A stretch of DNA of 64,000 bases from Brenneria nigrifluens DSM 30175 = ATCC 13028. GTDB taxonomy: Bacteria > Pseudomonadota > Gammaproteobacteria > Enterobacterales > Enterobacteriaceae. Within the stretch, counting starts at the first letter, position 1. Each line of letters begins with the position of its first letter. The notes beneath the pieces are model-generated. The model was given only the letters and a program-made list of their open reading frames with translations. It was not told the origin of the DNA and searched no databases. A program made the position numbers and the translations under genes. The stretch is taken from NCBI RefSeq assembly GCF_005484965.1, contig NZ_CP034036.1, positions 1,550,001-1,614,000 on the forward strand. Reading direction: 5' to 3'. Below, piece by piece: positions 53,277 to 62,103 of this stretch.

Positions 53277-54098
53277 TTAAGACCGCCGGGGGTATTCCGC
53301 CGAGTTGATCCAGGCATGATCCTTTTCCCAGGTGAACTGCCATTTACGTACCGGGCCGGCCATAACATTAAGATAATAACTGTCGTAACCTGCGATAGTC
53401 GCTACCGGATGATAGCCGCGCGGAACTTTTACCACGTCGCGATCGTACACCGGCAAACATTCATCAAGCGAGCGGTCATCGGTGTAAACCCGTTGCAGGC
53501 AAAACCCTTGGACCGGGTCGAGACGATGATAATAGGTCTCTTCCAGATAGGTTTCATCGGCCGAGTTTTCCGTATCATGTTTATGGCTGGGATAAGAGCT
53601 GGTATCCCCCTCCGCGGTAAATACCTCGACCACCAGCAGGCTATCCGCCGGGTCGTTTTCCGGCAGGATATTATGAACCAGCCGCTTATTTCGGCCCTTG
53701 CCCCGTTGTTCTACCCCGACGTCTCCCGGTGCGATAAGCCGCGCCGGTAAATCGCCGTTGCCGGGCGCCCGGCAAACCGCGAGTTCCAAATCGGTTTGCG
53801 CAGTAATATGCACCTGGTCGTGATGGGGTACGTAAACCGAAAAAGGCGGTATACGTTCAAAAGGGCTCATGCGTTTACCGATATCGCTGAATTCGACGTG
53901 GCGGGTGGCGATGGTGGCTAGGCCCGCCACCAATACCAGGCAAAGCTCCTGGTCGCCGCTGTCGAGATCCAACGACTGCCCTTTTTTAAGCAGGTAGGCG
54001 TCAAAACCGACATAACGCCAGCCGGCATTGGCCGGAGTAATGTGCTGGATACGCCCGCTGACGTCTCCGGCATGATACTTTGATAGTAACGTGGTCAC
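53277..54098 (-). CDS. iolB: 5-Deoxy-glucuronate isomerase
   Basis: 273-residue bicupin that isomerises 5-deoxyglucuronate to 2-deoxy-5-keto-gluconate, the fourth step. IolB features include HKHDTENSADETYLEETYYHR with the metal-binding His/Glu cluster (about residues 173-193) and FCLQRVYTDDRSLDE. The start is a GTG at 54098 with AGGAGG five bases upstream. It is transcribed alone, convergent with the RpiR regulator. Confidence 0.95.
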   Translation of the reverse strand: MTTLLSKYHAGDVSGRIQHITPANAGWRYVGFDAYLLKKGQSLDLDSGDQELCLVLVAGLATIATRHVEFSDIGKRMSPFERIPPFSVYVPHHDQVHITAQTDLELAVCRAPGNGDLPARLIAPGDVGVEQRGKGRNKRLVHNILPENDPADSLLVVEVFTAEGDTSSYPSHKHDTENSADETYLEETYYHRLDPVQGFCLQRVYTDDRSLDECLPVYDRDVVKVPRGYHPVATIAGYDSYYLNVMAGPVRKWQFTWEKDHAWINSAEYPRRS

Positions 54099-54202
54099 AT
54101 AATCCTCCTGTGCAAATCAGCGTCCCACGCCCCGATCGCCGGGTTGCGCTCCGGCTAAGGGGAGAGAAAGGCGTGGCGAAATCCTTGTTACCCTATCTTT
54201 TT

Positions 54203-54216
54203 GGAATAAATATTTC
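54203..54216. promoter_or_regulatory. Candidate inositol operator upstream of iolB
   Basis: GGAAT-AAAT-ATTTC followed by AATTTT, about 105 bp before the iolB start. Same pattern as upstream of iolA and iolC. Confidence 0.55.
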
Positions 54217-54291
54217 AATTTTATTGTTATGAAATTTTAATTTAATGAGAGGGGACGCACAGTTAATCCCCCTTTCCGGCCACCCTATCGG

Positions 54292-54672
54292 CTGAGGAAT
54301 CCCCAGAAATCAGGGTAAGGAATGTCTGTAAGCGCAGTGAGGGTTTCGTGCGCACTAACCTCAGTCGATTTCTGCCACCGTTGCAGCACGCGCCCGACAC
54401 GGGGCGGCTCAATCGCCGCCGCCCCGTGGCCCCAGGCTTTTCGCGAAATCGCGTCGCTACGCGATGCCTTCGGCGTTCGTGACCGCTGGTCGGGCCGCCA
54501 TTGACGCGCTCCCGGCGCGGCACTGGCTTTCGCGGCGTCCCAGCCGCTCACCCGGCGGTCACGCCCACCTCAGCGCGATTTTTTACGCGAAGGAAAACCT
54601 TTAAAAAACAGCATCCTGTTATCTAAGATGATTTATCAAACAATACTTAATTATTTTCTGGGGATCCCTCAG
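54292..54672. mobile_element. 381-bp non-autonomous element with IS10-like ends, 9-bp target duplication and a structured core
   Basis: Terminal inverted repeats CTGAGGAATCCCCAGAAA (54292-54309) and its complement at 54655-54672 match at 17 of 18 bases; the first 13 resemble the IS10 end CTGAGAGATCCCC. CCCTATCGG stands immediately outside both ends (54283-54291 and 54673-54681), a perfect 9-bp target duplication as made by the IS4 family. No transposase is encoded. The core (~54331-54600) is homologous to that of the element at 21.3-21.7 kb, and its hairpins lie at 54400-54426, 54449-54464 and 54498-54526. Short minus-strand frames in it lack protein-like features. Confidence 0.88.
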
Positions 54673-54715
54673 CCCTATCGGGGGCGCTAATTCATTAAAA
54701 AATATCGTGTTTTTA

Positions 54716-54738
54716 GCCCTCCCTGGAAAAGGGAGGGC
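54716..54738. repeat. GC-rich hairpin after iolA
   Basis: Perfect eight-base stem GCCCTCCC / GGGAGGGC with a seven-base loop, followed by CGGGGTGGGG. It resembles the ends of the short palindromic repeats at 12.2 and 21.2 kb and lies 56 bp past the iolA stop, where it may act as its terminator. Confidence 0.55.
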
Positions 54739-54793
54739 CGGGGTGGGGTTAAACCACGCAGGTCTGTCGTCAAACTCAAGTCAATAATGCCGC

Positions 54794-56305
54794 TTAAATC
54801 GTACCGTCCCAGGAATCCACTTTTTCACGTTTACGTTCTTCCTCGTCAAACCAGCGGCTGGTAACGCATTTGGTTTCGGTATAAAAGCGCATGCCGTCTT
54901 TACCCAGGCAATGCAGATCGCCAAAAAATGAGTTTTTATGGCCAGAGAAGGGGAATACGCCGACCGGTACCGGAATGCCCACATTGATGCCGACCATGCC
55001 GCCGTGGGTCCGTTTCTGAAATTCCCGCGCATAATGACCGTTCTGCGTGAAGATCACCGAACCATTGGCGAGCGGGTTCTGGTTCATGATGCGTAATCCT
55101 TCCTCAAAGTCTTTCACCCGTTTGAAGCAGAGAACCGGTCCGAAAATTTCCTCGGTACCGATGCTCATGTCCTCGGTTACGCGATCAAACAGCGTCGGGC
55201 CGACGTAATAACCGTTCTCAAAACCCTCCACTTTATAGTTGCGACCGTCCAGCACGAGTTCGGCGCCTTGTTCGATGCCTTTGGTTATCCAATTTTCCAC
55301 CGACTTTTTGTGTTCGGCGGAGATAACCGGTCCCATATCCGTCTCTTTGCGGTAACCCGGCCCAACCTTCAGCGCTTGTACTTTTTCCAACACGGCCGCA
55401 ATCAGCCGATCGGCGATCTCTTCCTGGACCACGACCACCGGCAACGCCATACAGCGTTCTCCCGCACAGCCGAAGGCGGCATTGATAATGCCCGCCGCAG
55501 TACGGGCGATGGGGGCGTCGGCCAGCACCAATGCATGGTTTTTAGCTTCGCACAGCGCCTGGACGCGTTTACCGTGCGCCGCCGCTTTGGAGTAGACGTG
55601 CAGACCCACCGGGGTCGAACCGACGAAAGAGACGCCGTTGACGTCGGGATGGGTCAGGAATAGGTCGGCCTCGTGACGCGAGCAGGTCACAATATTAATG
55701 ACGCCGTCGGGCGCGCCGGCTTGCTGGTAAAGTTTGGCGATTTCCATACAGGTTATCGGCGTCATGCTGGCGGCCTTAATCACGATGGTATTGCCGGATG
55801 CGATACAGAGCGGCGCCATCCAGCCCATCGGGATCATGGCGGGAAAATTGAACGGCACGATACCGGCAAATACCCCGATGGGTACACGATAAAGGGTGGT
55901 ATCAATGCCGGCCGACGCGTCCATCAGACTTTCGCCGGCTAATAATGTCGGGATGGAACAGGCCAGTTCGGTTCCCTCCTTAGCCTTAAGCACGTCGCCC
56001 TGGGCATCGCCCCAGGCTTTGCCGTTTTCCCTGGCGACCAGTTCCGTCAGCCGCTCCTCATGTTTGATCAGCAGTTCGCGCACCTGGAACATGATCTGCG
56101 CACGTTTGATCGCCGGCGTGTTCGACCAGGCCGGGAACGCTTTACGGGCGGCGGTGATGGCGTTTTTCACTTCATCCTCGGTGCAGCAGGGAGCCTTGGC
56201 GATAATTTCGCCGGTACTGGGGTTATGCACGTCCATAAAGCGGGTGGTTTTGGAGTCGAGCCAGCGACCGTCAACCAAATACTGTAATGTTTGCACTGTA
56301 GACAT
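54794..56305 (-). CDS. iolA: Methylmalonate-semialdehyde/malonate-semialdehyde dehydrogenase (CoA-acylating)
   Basis: 503-residue aldehyde dehydrogenase that converts malonic semialdehyde to acetyl-CoA and CO2, the last step of inositol degradation. The catalytic Cys285 in GCAGERCMALP, the substrate motif PFNFPAMIPMGW and the cofactor-binding VIKAAS are visible. This fits the MmsA/IolA subgroup, not ordinary aldehyde dehydrogenases. A GGAG ribosome binding site precedes the ATG. It is divergent from iolC across 565 bp that carry two operator-like sites. Confidence 0.95.
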   Translation of the reverse strand: MSTVQTLQYLVDGRWLDSKTTRFMDVHNPSTGEIIAKAPCCTEDEVKNAITAARKAFPAWSNTPAIKRAQIMFQVRELLIKHEERLTELVARENGKAWGDAQGDVLKAKEGTELACSIPTLLAGESLMDASAGIDTTLYRVPIGVFAGIVPFNFPAMIPMGWMAPLCIASGNTIVIKAASMTPITCMEIAKLYQQAGAPDGVINIVTCSRHEADLFLTHPDVNGVSFVGSTPVGLHVYSKAAAHGKRVQALCEAKNHALVLADAPIARTAAGIINAAFGCAGERCMALPVVVVQEEIADRLIAAVLEKVQALKVGPGYRKETDMGPVISAEHKKSVENWITKGIEQGAELVLDGRNYKVEGFENGYYVGPTLFDRVTEDMSIGTEEIFGPVLCFKRVKDFEEGLRIMNQNPLANGSVIFTQNGHYAREFQKRTHGGMVGINVGIPVPVGVFPFSGHKNSFFGDLHCLGKDGMRFYTETKCVTSRWFDEEERKREKVDSWDGTI

Positions 56306-56545
56306 ATCTATTTACTCCATCATTTAGTCAAGCTCTCTTTCGTTTGTCAGGCATCGTCGTGCTTAACGGCTTATGCCTTGGCTGCCATGCGGTCCTGCTG
56401 CGTAATTTTTTGTCCGCTCGGGGATGCATTCGTGCCGGATGTTCAGATCTTTGGCGCGCCCGCGACACGGCGCCGCGTTCGGGTAAATACATGGCGCGTT
56501 ACTGCCGACATTATAGGCGCGTTATGTCCTGTAAGAGTCTATTTT

Positions 56546-56559
56546 GGAATAAAAATTCC
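56546..56559. promoter_or_regulatory. Candidate inositol operator upstream of iolA
   Basis: Perfect inverted repeat GGAAT-AAAA-ATTCC in the iolA/iolC divergent region, followed by ATTTGTGGGA, which recurs with small changes upstream of iolD and iolE. Confidence 0.6.
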
Positions 56560-56815
56560 ATTTGTGGGATATTGATCAAAAAATGAAACTAATATTTCCT
56601 ATCGCGCTTCAGCGCAGGGAAAAAGCCTGTCTCTTTATAAAATAACCATTTTAAACAATGAATTATGTTTGTTTAGTCAATTTAATTATATTAAACACTG
56701 CCATTTTTATTATTGTATATAACTATAAAAATCATTTAATTATAATTAAATGGTCATATAAATGTTATCGCCGGCACACATTTTAGAAGTGTTTTATTTT
56801 AATTCGATTGAAAAT

Positions 56816-56829
56816 GAAATTTTTATTCC
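56816..56829. promoter_or_regulatory. Candidate inositol operator upstream of iolC
   Basis: GAAAT-TTTT-ATTCC, the reverse complement of GGAAT-AAAA-ATTTC, 42 bp before the iolC ATG. The rest of the 565-bp divergent region (56306-56870) is AT-rich and without a gene. Confidence 0.58.
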
Positions 56830-56870
56830 TCATAATATTCTCAGGCTTTTATTCATGGGGATTGCATATT

Positions 56871-58799
56871 ATGGGTACAGCGCAGCAGCAAAAGACGCTT
56901 GATGTCATTTGCATCGGGCGCATCGCGCTCGATTTGTACGGACAACAAATCGGTTCCCGATTGGAAGATATGACCACCTTTGCCAAATATTTGGGCGGAT
57001 CGTCGGGAAATGTCGCTTATGGCACGGCGGTTCAGGGGCTGAAGTCCGGCATGCTGGCGCGGGTGGGCGACGAGCATATGGGCCGTTTTCTGCGCGAGGA
57101 ATTGCAGCGCGCCGGCGTGGATACCCGTTACCTCATTACTGATAAAGAGCGGTTGACGGCGCTGGTGATTTTAGGCGTAAAAGATCAGGAGACGTTTCCG
57201 TTAATTTTCTACCGTGATAACTGCGCGGATATGGCGCTGAGTACTGAGGATATCGACGAGGACTACATCGCTTCCAGTCGGGCGGTGGCGATAACCGGTA
57301 CCCACCTTTCCCATTCCAATACCCGCGCCGCTGTGCTCAAAGCGCTGGAATTCGCGCAGCGCCACGGTCTGCGCCGGGCGCTGGATATCGATTACCGGCC
57401 GGTACTTTGGGGGCTAACCACCCTGGGGGACGGCGAAACCCGTTTTATCCCTTCCGAGCGTGTTACCCGTGAATTACAGCAAGTGCTGCACCATTTCGAT
57501 CTGATTGTCGGGACTGAAGAAGAATTCCATATTGCCGGCGGCAGCACCGATACGCTGGCGGCGCTGCGTAATGTCCGTCAGGTGAGTCAGGCGACCCTGG
57601 TTTGCAAGCGGGGAGCGCAGGGATGCTCGGTATTCGAAGGGGAGATACCGACCGGTTGGGACCAGGTGGCGCTCTATAGCGGCGTCAGAGTGGACGTTCT
57701 GAATGTGCTGGGGGCGGGCGACGCCTTTATGTCCGGCCTATTGCGCGGTTATCTCGACGATGAAGGGTGGGAACAAGCCTGCCGTTACGCCAATGCCTGC
57801 GGCGCGCTGGTGGTGTCGCGACACGGTTGCGCGCCGGCGATGCCGACCCGTCTTGAACTGGACGACTATCTGTCGCGGGAGCAATCGGTGCCGCGGCCGG
57901 ATAAAGATGAACGGTTGAATCATCTGCATCGAGTTACCACCCGCAAGCAACAGTGGCCTGAACTCTGCGTGTTTGCATTTGATCACCGCAAGCAATTGGC
58001 GGATATGGCCCACGCCGCCGGGCGGGACGAGAGCGATATCCCCCCGTTGAAATTGCTGTTGCTGCAAGGGGCGCGGGCCGCCGCCGGCGAGGCGGGATTG
58101 AAAAATAATGCCGGCATCCTGGCGGACACGACATACGGTCAGGCGGCCCTTAACGATATCACCGGCCAGGGATGGTGGATTGGGCGCCCGATAGAGTTGC
58201 CTGGCTCGCGGCCACTGCGTCTGGAGCATGGCGACATCGGTTCCCAACTGGTGGGGTGGCCGCTGGAACATGTGGTGAAATGCCTGGTGTTTTATCACCC
58301 TAAGGATAGCGTGGCGACGCGACTGGAACAGGAAGCGTCAATCACCGAGGTCTATCATGCCTGTTGCCAGTCCGGCCACGAACTGTTGCTGGAAGTGATC
58401 CTGCCGCATGACAACTCGGACCGGGACGAAAGGCACTATGGCGAGATCCTGTCGCGCTTTTATTCGCTGGGCATCCAGCCGGACTGGTGGAAACTGCCGC
58501 CGCTGTCATCTACTGGCTGGCGGGGTATCAGTCAGATCATCGAACGGTATGACAGCCAGTGCCGGGGGGTGGTGATTTTGGGGCTGGATGCGCCGGAAGC
58601 ATCCTTGAAAGCGGGTTTTGCGGCGGCGGCGGATGCGCCCTGGGTGAAAGGATTCGCGGTGGGGAGGACGATATTCGGCGAACCGGCCGCTAAGTGGTTT
58701 AGGGGTGAACTGGACGATCGCCAGGTGGTGGAAGCAGTGAAACAGAATTTCCTCAGGCTGATCGGATACTGGCGGACTTATCGTCCCGCCCCCCTCTGA
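56871..58799 (+). CDS. iolC: Bifunctional 5-dehydro-2-deoxygluconokinase / DUF2090 aldolase-type protein
   Basis: 642-residue fusion. Residues ~10-330 are a PfkB kinase (LGGSSGNVAYGTAVQGL near the N terminus and the catalytic VLGAGDAFMSGLLRG) that phosphorylates 2-deoxy-5-keto-gluconate. Residues ~345-640 are a DUF2090 TIM-barrel domain (starting FAFDHRKQL), proposed to cleave the product to dihydroxyacetone phosphate and malonic semialdehyde. No separate iolJ aldolase is present, in agreement with this. The ATG at 56871 is chosen over the frame start at 56808, which would cross the operator-like site. Confidence 0.93.
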   Translation: MGTAQQQKTLDVICIGRIALDLYGQQIGSRLEDMTTFAKYLGGSSGNVAYGTAVQGLKSGMLARVGDEHMGRFLREELQRAGVDTRYLITDKERLTALVILGVKDQETFPLIFYRDNCADMALSTEDIDEDYIASSRAVAITGTHLSHSNTRAAVLKALEFAQRHGLRRALDIDYRPVLWGLTTLGDGETRFIPSERVTRELQQVLHHFDLIVGTEEEFHIAGGSTDTLAALRNVRQVSQATLVCKRGAQGCSVFEGEIPTGWDQVALYSGVRVDVLNVLGAGDAFMSGLLRGYLDDEGWEQACRYANACGALVVSRHGCAPAMPTRLELDDYLSREQSVPRPDKDERLNHLHRVTTRKQQWPELCVFAFDHRKQLADMAHAAGRDESDIPPLKLLLLQGARAAAGEAGLKNNAGILADTTYGQAALNDITGQGWWIGRPIELPGSRPLRLEHGDIGSQLVGWPLEHVVKCLVFYHPKDSVATRLEQEASITEVYHACCQSGHELLLEVILPHDNSDRDERHYGEILSRFYSLGIQPDWWKLPPLSSTGWRGISQIIERYDSQCRGVVILGLDAPEASLKAGFAAAADAPWVKGFAVGRTIFGEPAAKWFRGELDDRQVVEAVKQNFLRLIGYWRTYRPAPL

Positions 58800-59537
58800 A
58801 CACGGCCGCAACGGCATACCTTGGCGCGGGGGAAATCCTTGTCCCGCGCAATCATCCGCGATATCGATTTCTCTCTCCAATGCGTGATTTATCCGCGGTA
58901 TGGCGGCGTCGGCATGAAAACGACGGCGTGACCGCGCTTGATGAATTAATGTTTTCTTATTTTTTATAATGAAAAAATAATTTCTTTTGTAGTGATTGCC
59001 ATTCGAAATATGATTGTGGCTGATTAACGTCAATAACAGCAGTGGTTCGGTATCAATGACCGCGATATCCGCCCGGCAGGGCGACACAGCCTGAGTATAG
59101 GCTGGTATAGCTATTTCACGGTTGCCGATATGTCCTAAACCGGCGGAAAACGGGGCTTTGCCTGAATCGATGGAACGCTTGCCGGGGCGCCATGTGAAAA
59201 ATGCCTCTCTGGTTGGCAATAGTTTGATCTCTCCCTCAAAATAAAATTATTTTTCCATAAATTAATTATATGAAATTTTAATGCGTATATACTCATTAGT
59301 ACTTTAATAGGGGACGGTGCTTCAGCCGCGCTCCGGGGTTTTCGGCCGTTGGACGTTGCGCCGAATGATTCATTCTGGCAGTCGACATGTCTATCGTTAA
59401 AGGTGAAATTCCCAATGAAAACAATGAGTAGAGATTATATCAATTTGTTGATTGTCTGGAGGATATAGAGCGATGAAATCGCGGGGGCAAAATAATCACA
59501 CCCTTCTATGTGATTAATTTTTATTGTGAGGATCATT
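58800..59537. other. Long intergenic region between iolC and iolG
   Basis: 738 bp. A CGCGGG / CCCGCG hairpin lies near 58825-58848 after iolC. The middle part keeps a minus-strand frame that mostly runs antisense to iolC and is rejected. AT-rich DNA at 59240-59310 contains ATATGAAATTTTAATG and TATATACT, a plausible iolG promoter with a weak copy of the inositol motif. Confidence 0.45.
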
Positions 59538-60542
59538 ATGTTGAAAATTGCATTATTGGGGGCAGGACGTATCGCCAAGATCCATGCTAATAATATCCAT
59601 GCGCATCCTGATTCAATACTGTACTCCGTTTCAGATATTAGCGCGGATGCCGCCCGGTCTTTGGCGGATCAATATCAGGCCAGGGTGCTTTCTGTCCAGG
59701 AAGCGATAAATCATCCCGAAGTGGATATTGTATTAGTTGCGACATCGACGGAAACCCATGCCGAGTTCTCTTTGCTGGCGGCTAAAGCCGGAAAAGCCAT
59801 CTTCTGTGAAAAACCTATTGATTTGAATATTGATCGTGTGAAAGCCTGTGTGGCTGAAATCAACGACCTCGGCGTGCCTTTCATGATCGGTTTCAACCGT
59901 CGTTTCGATCCGAATCATGCACATTTGCAACGCGCCTTGCGTGCGGGAGAAATCGGTGAGTTGGAACATCTGCAAATCAGCTCCCGGGACCCGTCCCCGG
60001 TCCCTGATGATTACCTTGTGGCGTCCGGCGGTATGTTTAGGGATATGACCATTCATGATTTCGATATGGCGCGATTCCAGCTTGGCGAAGAGCCGGTTTC
60101 CGTCTCGGCAATCGCATCCGCGCTTATCAGTCCTGCGGTAAAAGCGGCAGGCGATATTGATACGGCGGTTGTCACACTGCAAACGGCCTCAGGAAAGATT
60201 GCGGTGATCAATAATAGCCGACGGTCTGGTTACGGATATGACCAGCGAATCGAAGCCCATGGTCAGAAGGGATCCTTGCGCGTTGACAACGTTCCCATTA
60301 CGACGCTGGTTAAGCTTACCGAAGAGGGCGGCGTACAGGCGCAGAAACCCCTGTACTTTTTCCTGGAGCGTTATCACGATGCCTTCAGGGAAGAATGGGA
60401 TGCATTTATTACCGCAGTCAAGACGAAAACACCGATTCCCTCTACCGCCAGTGACGGTTTGAAAGCATTAATGCTTGCCGAGGCGGCGATCGAGTCGCTG
60501 AGAACCCAGAAAGTCATTAATGTCTCATTAGACGGGGTTTAG
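59538..60542 (+). CDS. iolG: myo-Inositol 2-dehydrogenase
   Basis: 334-residue Gfo/Idh/MocA NAD-dependent dehydrogenase that oxidises myo-inositol to 2-keto-myo-inositol, the first step. The N-terminal Rossmann motif LLGAGRIAKIHANNI, the catalytic-lysine motif FCEKPIDL (about residue 97) and the catalytic His in FRDMTIHDFDMARF are visible. The ATG at 59538 follows TGAGGA; the GTG at 59526 is less likely because it overlaps that ribosome binding site. Last iol gene, followed by a hairpin terminator. Confidence 0.95.
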   Translation: MLKIALLGAGRIAKIHANNIHAHPDSILYSVSDISADAARSLADQYQARVLSVQEAINHPEVDIVLVATSTETHAEFSLLAAKAGKAIFCEKPIDLNIDRVKACVAEINDLGVPFMIGFNRRFDPNHAHLQRALRAGEIGELEHLQISSRDPSPVPDDYLVASGGMFRDMTIHDFDMARFQLGEEPVSVSAIASALISPAVKAAGDIDTAVVTLQTASGKIAVINNSRRSGYGYDQRIEAHGQKGSLRVDNVPITTLVKLTEEGGVQAQKPLYFFLERYHDAFREEWDAFITAVKTKTPIPSTASDGLKALMLAEAAIESLRTQKVINVSLDGV

Positions 60543-60641
60543 CATGGACTGGGCCGCCACAGGGCTATCGCTGTTTTATACCCTCGGCTGTTTCTGATAC
60601 CGCTACTGATTACCGACGGAATAATCTCTTCTATCCTCCTC

Positions 60642-60671
60642 AACCTCATCGTTCCGGTGAGGTTTCTATTT
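60642..60671 (+). terminator. Terminator after iolG
   Basis: AACCTCA / TGAGGTT stem, extendable by T-G and C-G pairs to nine, with a GTTCC loop and TCTATTT afterwards, 100 bp past the iolG stop. The rest of 60543-60915 (373 bp) shows no gene. Confidence 0.65.
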
Positions 60672-60915
60672 CGAATCAAACATTTCCCGGACGGGGTGTT
60701 AACCCGGAAATAATCATTATCCGAAAATTAAATTTGAATTAACTCATCGTAATGGAGTCGAACGTAGACTCAATGACAGCACCCTACTCAGATAAAGAGG
60801 TTAGCCTAATTCAGACAGGGACAGCGCAAGTTATGACAATCTCACCTTAATAATAGCGTGTTATGAATAATCCCCCGTTAAAGACTGCTTGCTAATAATT
60901 AGAGACACACACTAT

Positions 60916-61839
60916 ATGCTTACTCCCCCGGAAAAGTTTTTACCCTATGCCCATCCGAGAAACTGGTTATTGTGGTTTGGCCTGGGGGTGCTGTTTCTCC
61001 TGGTTCAGTTGCCTTATCCCATGCTGGTCAAGCTTGGCGGCTGGTTAGGCCGCCGCTCGATGCGTTTTTTAGCAAGACGGGTGGCGATAGCCAGACGCAA
61101 CCTGGAACTGAGCTTTCCCGACGCCGATGCGCGGCAGATCGACGCCAAAGTCGCCGACAACTTCTCCTCCCTCGGCATCGGCCTGATGGAGACGGGTATG
61201 GCGTGGTTTTGGCCCGACAGACGAATAAAAAAGTGGATTGAGGTGACCGGGCTGGAGCATTTGCAGGCGGCGGAGGAGAAACGGCGCGGGGTTATCGTTA
61301 TCGGCGTGCATTTTATGACGCTGGAACTGCATTTCCGCATGTTGGGGTACTGCAAGCCGATGACCGTGATGTATCGGCCGCATAACAGCGACGTTATGGA
61401 GCTGGTGCAAAAATGGGGGCGCTCAAGGTCGGGCAATAAGCTGGTCAGCCGCAAAAAGCTGATCGGTATGGTGCATACCTTAAAACGCGGCGGCGTCGTC
61501 TGGTTCGCTCCCGATCAGGACTACGGCCCCAAAGGCAGCGTATTCGCGCCGTTCTTTGGCGTAGAGCGCACGGCCACTTCCAACGGCACCTTTATCATCG
61601 CCAGACTGGCCCGGCCGGAACTGGTTACCGCGGTGGTGATCCGTAAACCCGGCGCCCAGGGATATCGATTAAGCATTTCCCCCGCGCTGCAAGATTATCC
61701 CTACGACGACGGCCTGGCGGCCGCGCGCTATATCAATCGGGTTATCGAAGACGAAATCGTCAAGGCCCCCGAGCAGTATCTTTGGCTGCATCGGCGTTTT
61801 AAAACGCGCCCGGCCGGCGAAGCGTCCCTGTATGATTAG
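60916..61839 (+). CDS. Lipid A biosynthesis acyltransferase (LpxL/LpxP type)
   Basis: 307-residue inner-membrane acyltransferase that adds a secondary acyl chain to the Kdo2-lipid A precursor. One N-terminal membrane helix (about residues 17-35) and the HX4E catalytic pair His132/Glu137 in VGVHFMTLE fall at E. coli LpxL positions; GMAWFWPDRRI, WFAPDQDYGP and LWLHRRFKTRP are conserved throughout the family. The ATG at 60916 is chosen by comparison with LpxL length (306 residues). It may be the laurate (LpxL) or the cold-induced palmitoleate (LpxP) enzyme. Confidence 0.93.
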   Translation: MLTPPEKFLPYAHPRNWLLWFGLGVLFLLVQLPYPMLVKLGGWLGRRSMRFLARRVAIARRNLELSFPDADARQIDAKVADNFSSLGIGLMETGMAWFWPDRRIKKWIEVTGLEHLQAAEEKRRGVIVIGVHFMTLELHFRMLGYCKPMTVMYRPHNSDVMELVQKWGRSRSGNKLVSRKKLIGMVHTLKRGGVVWFAPDQDYGPKGSVFAPFFGVERTATSNGTFIIARLARPELVTAVVIRKPGAQGYRLSISPALQDYPYDDGLAAARYINRVIEDEIVKAPEQYLWLHRRFKTRPAGEASLYD

Positions 61840-61973
61840 CAGCGCGCGGTGCCGGCCGCGGAACGATATTTAACGGTTCGCCGTTTTATCGACTACACTT
61901 ATCTTTCTTTCTCTGCCTTTCTCCATCAAATCATCGCCGCTGCCGTCAGCCGATGACGATTTCCCGTATTGAA

Positions 61974-62003
61974 AGCCCGTCATTACGCCTTCAGGGACGG
62001 GCT
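61974..62003. repeat. Inverted repeat upstream of the cyclic glucan synthase gene
   Basis: Perfect eight-base stem AGCCCGTC / GACGGGCT with a 14-base loop, about 100 bp before the ATG at 62104. The 264-bp gap holds no other gene. It could be a terminator for lpxL or part of the 5' leader. Confidence 0.4.
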
Positions 62004-62103
62004 CTACATGCCGACATGCCTGCGTCAATAAGGTCTGCCAGCTTCTGGATGTTACCTTCAATAGCGCCTGCGCGGATTTTCACGTTCAGGCTACAAGGCG
62101 ATT

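Noticed and set aside
58506..59219. 237-codon minus-strand frame across the end of iolC and the following gap
   Set aside because: Half of it is antisense to the DUF2090 domain and the rest has no domain, start site or promoter that supports a gene.
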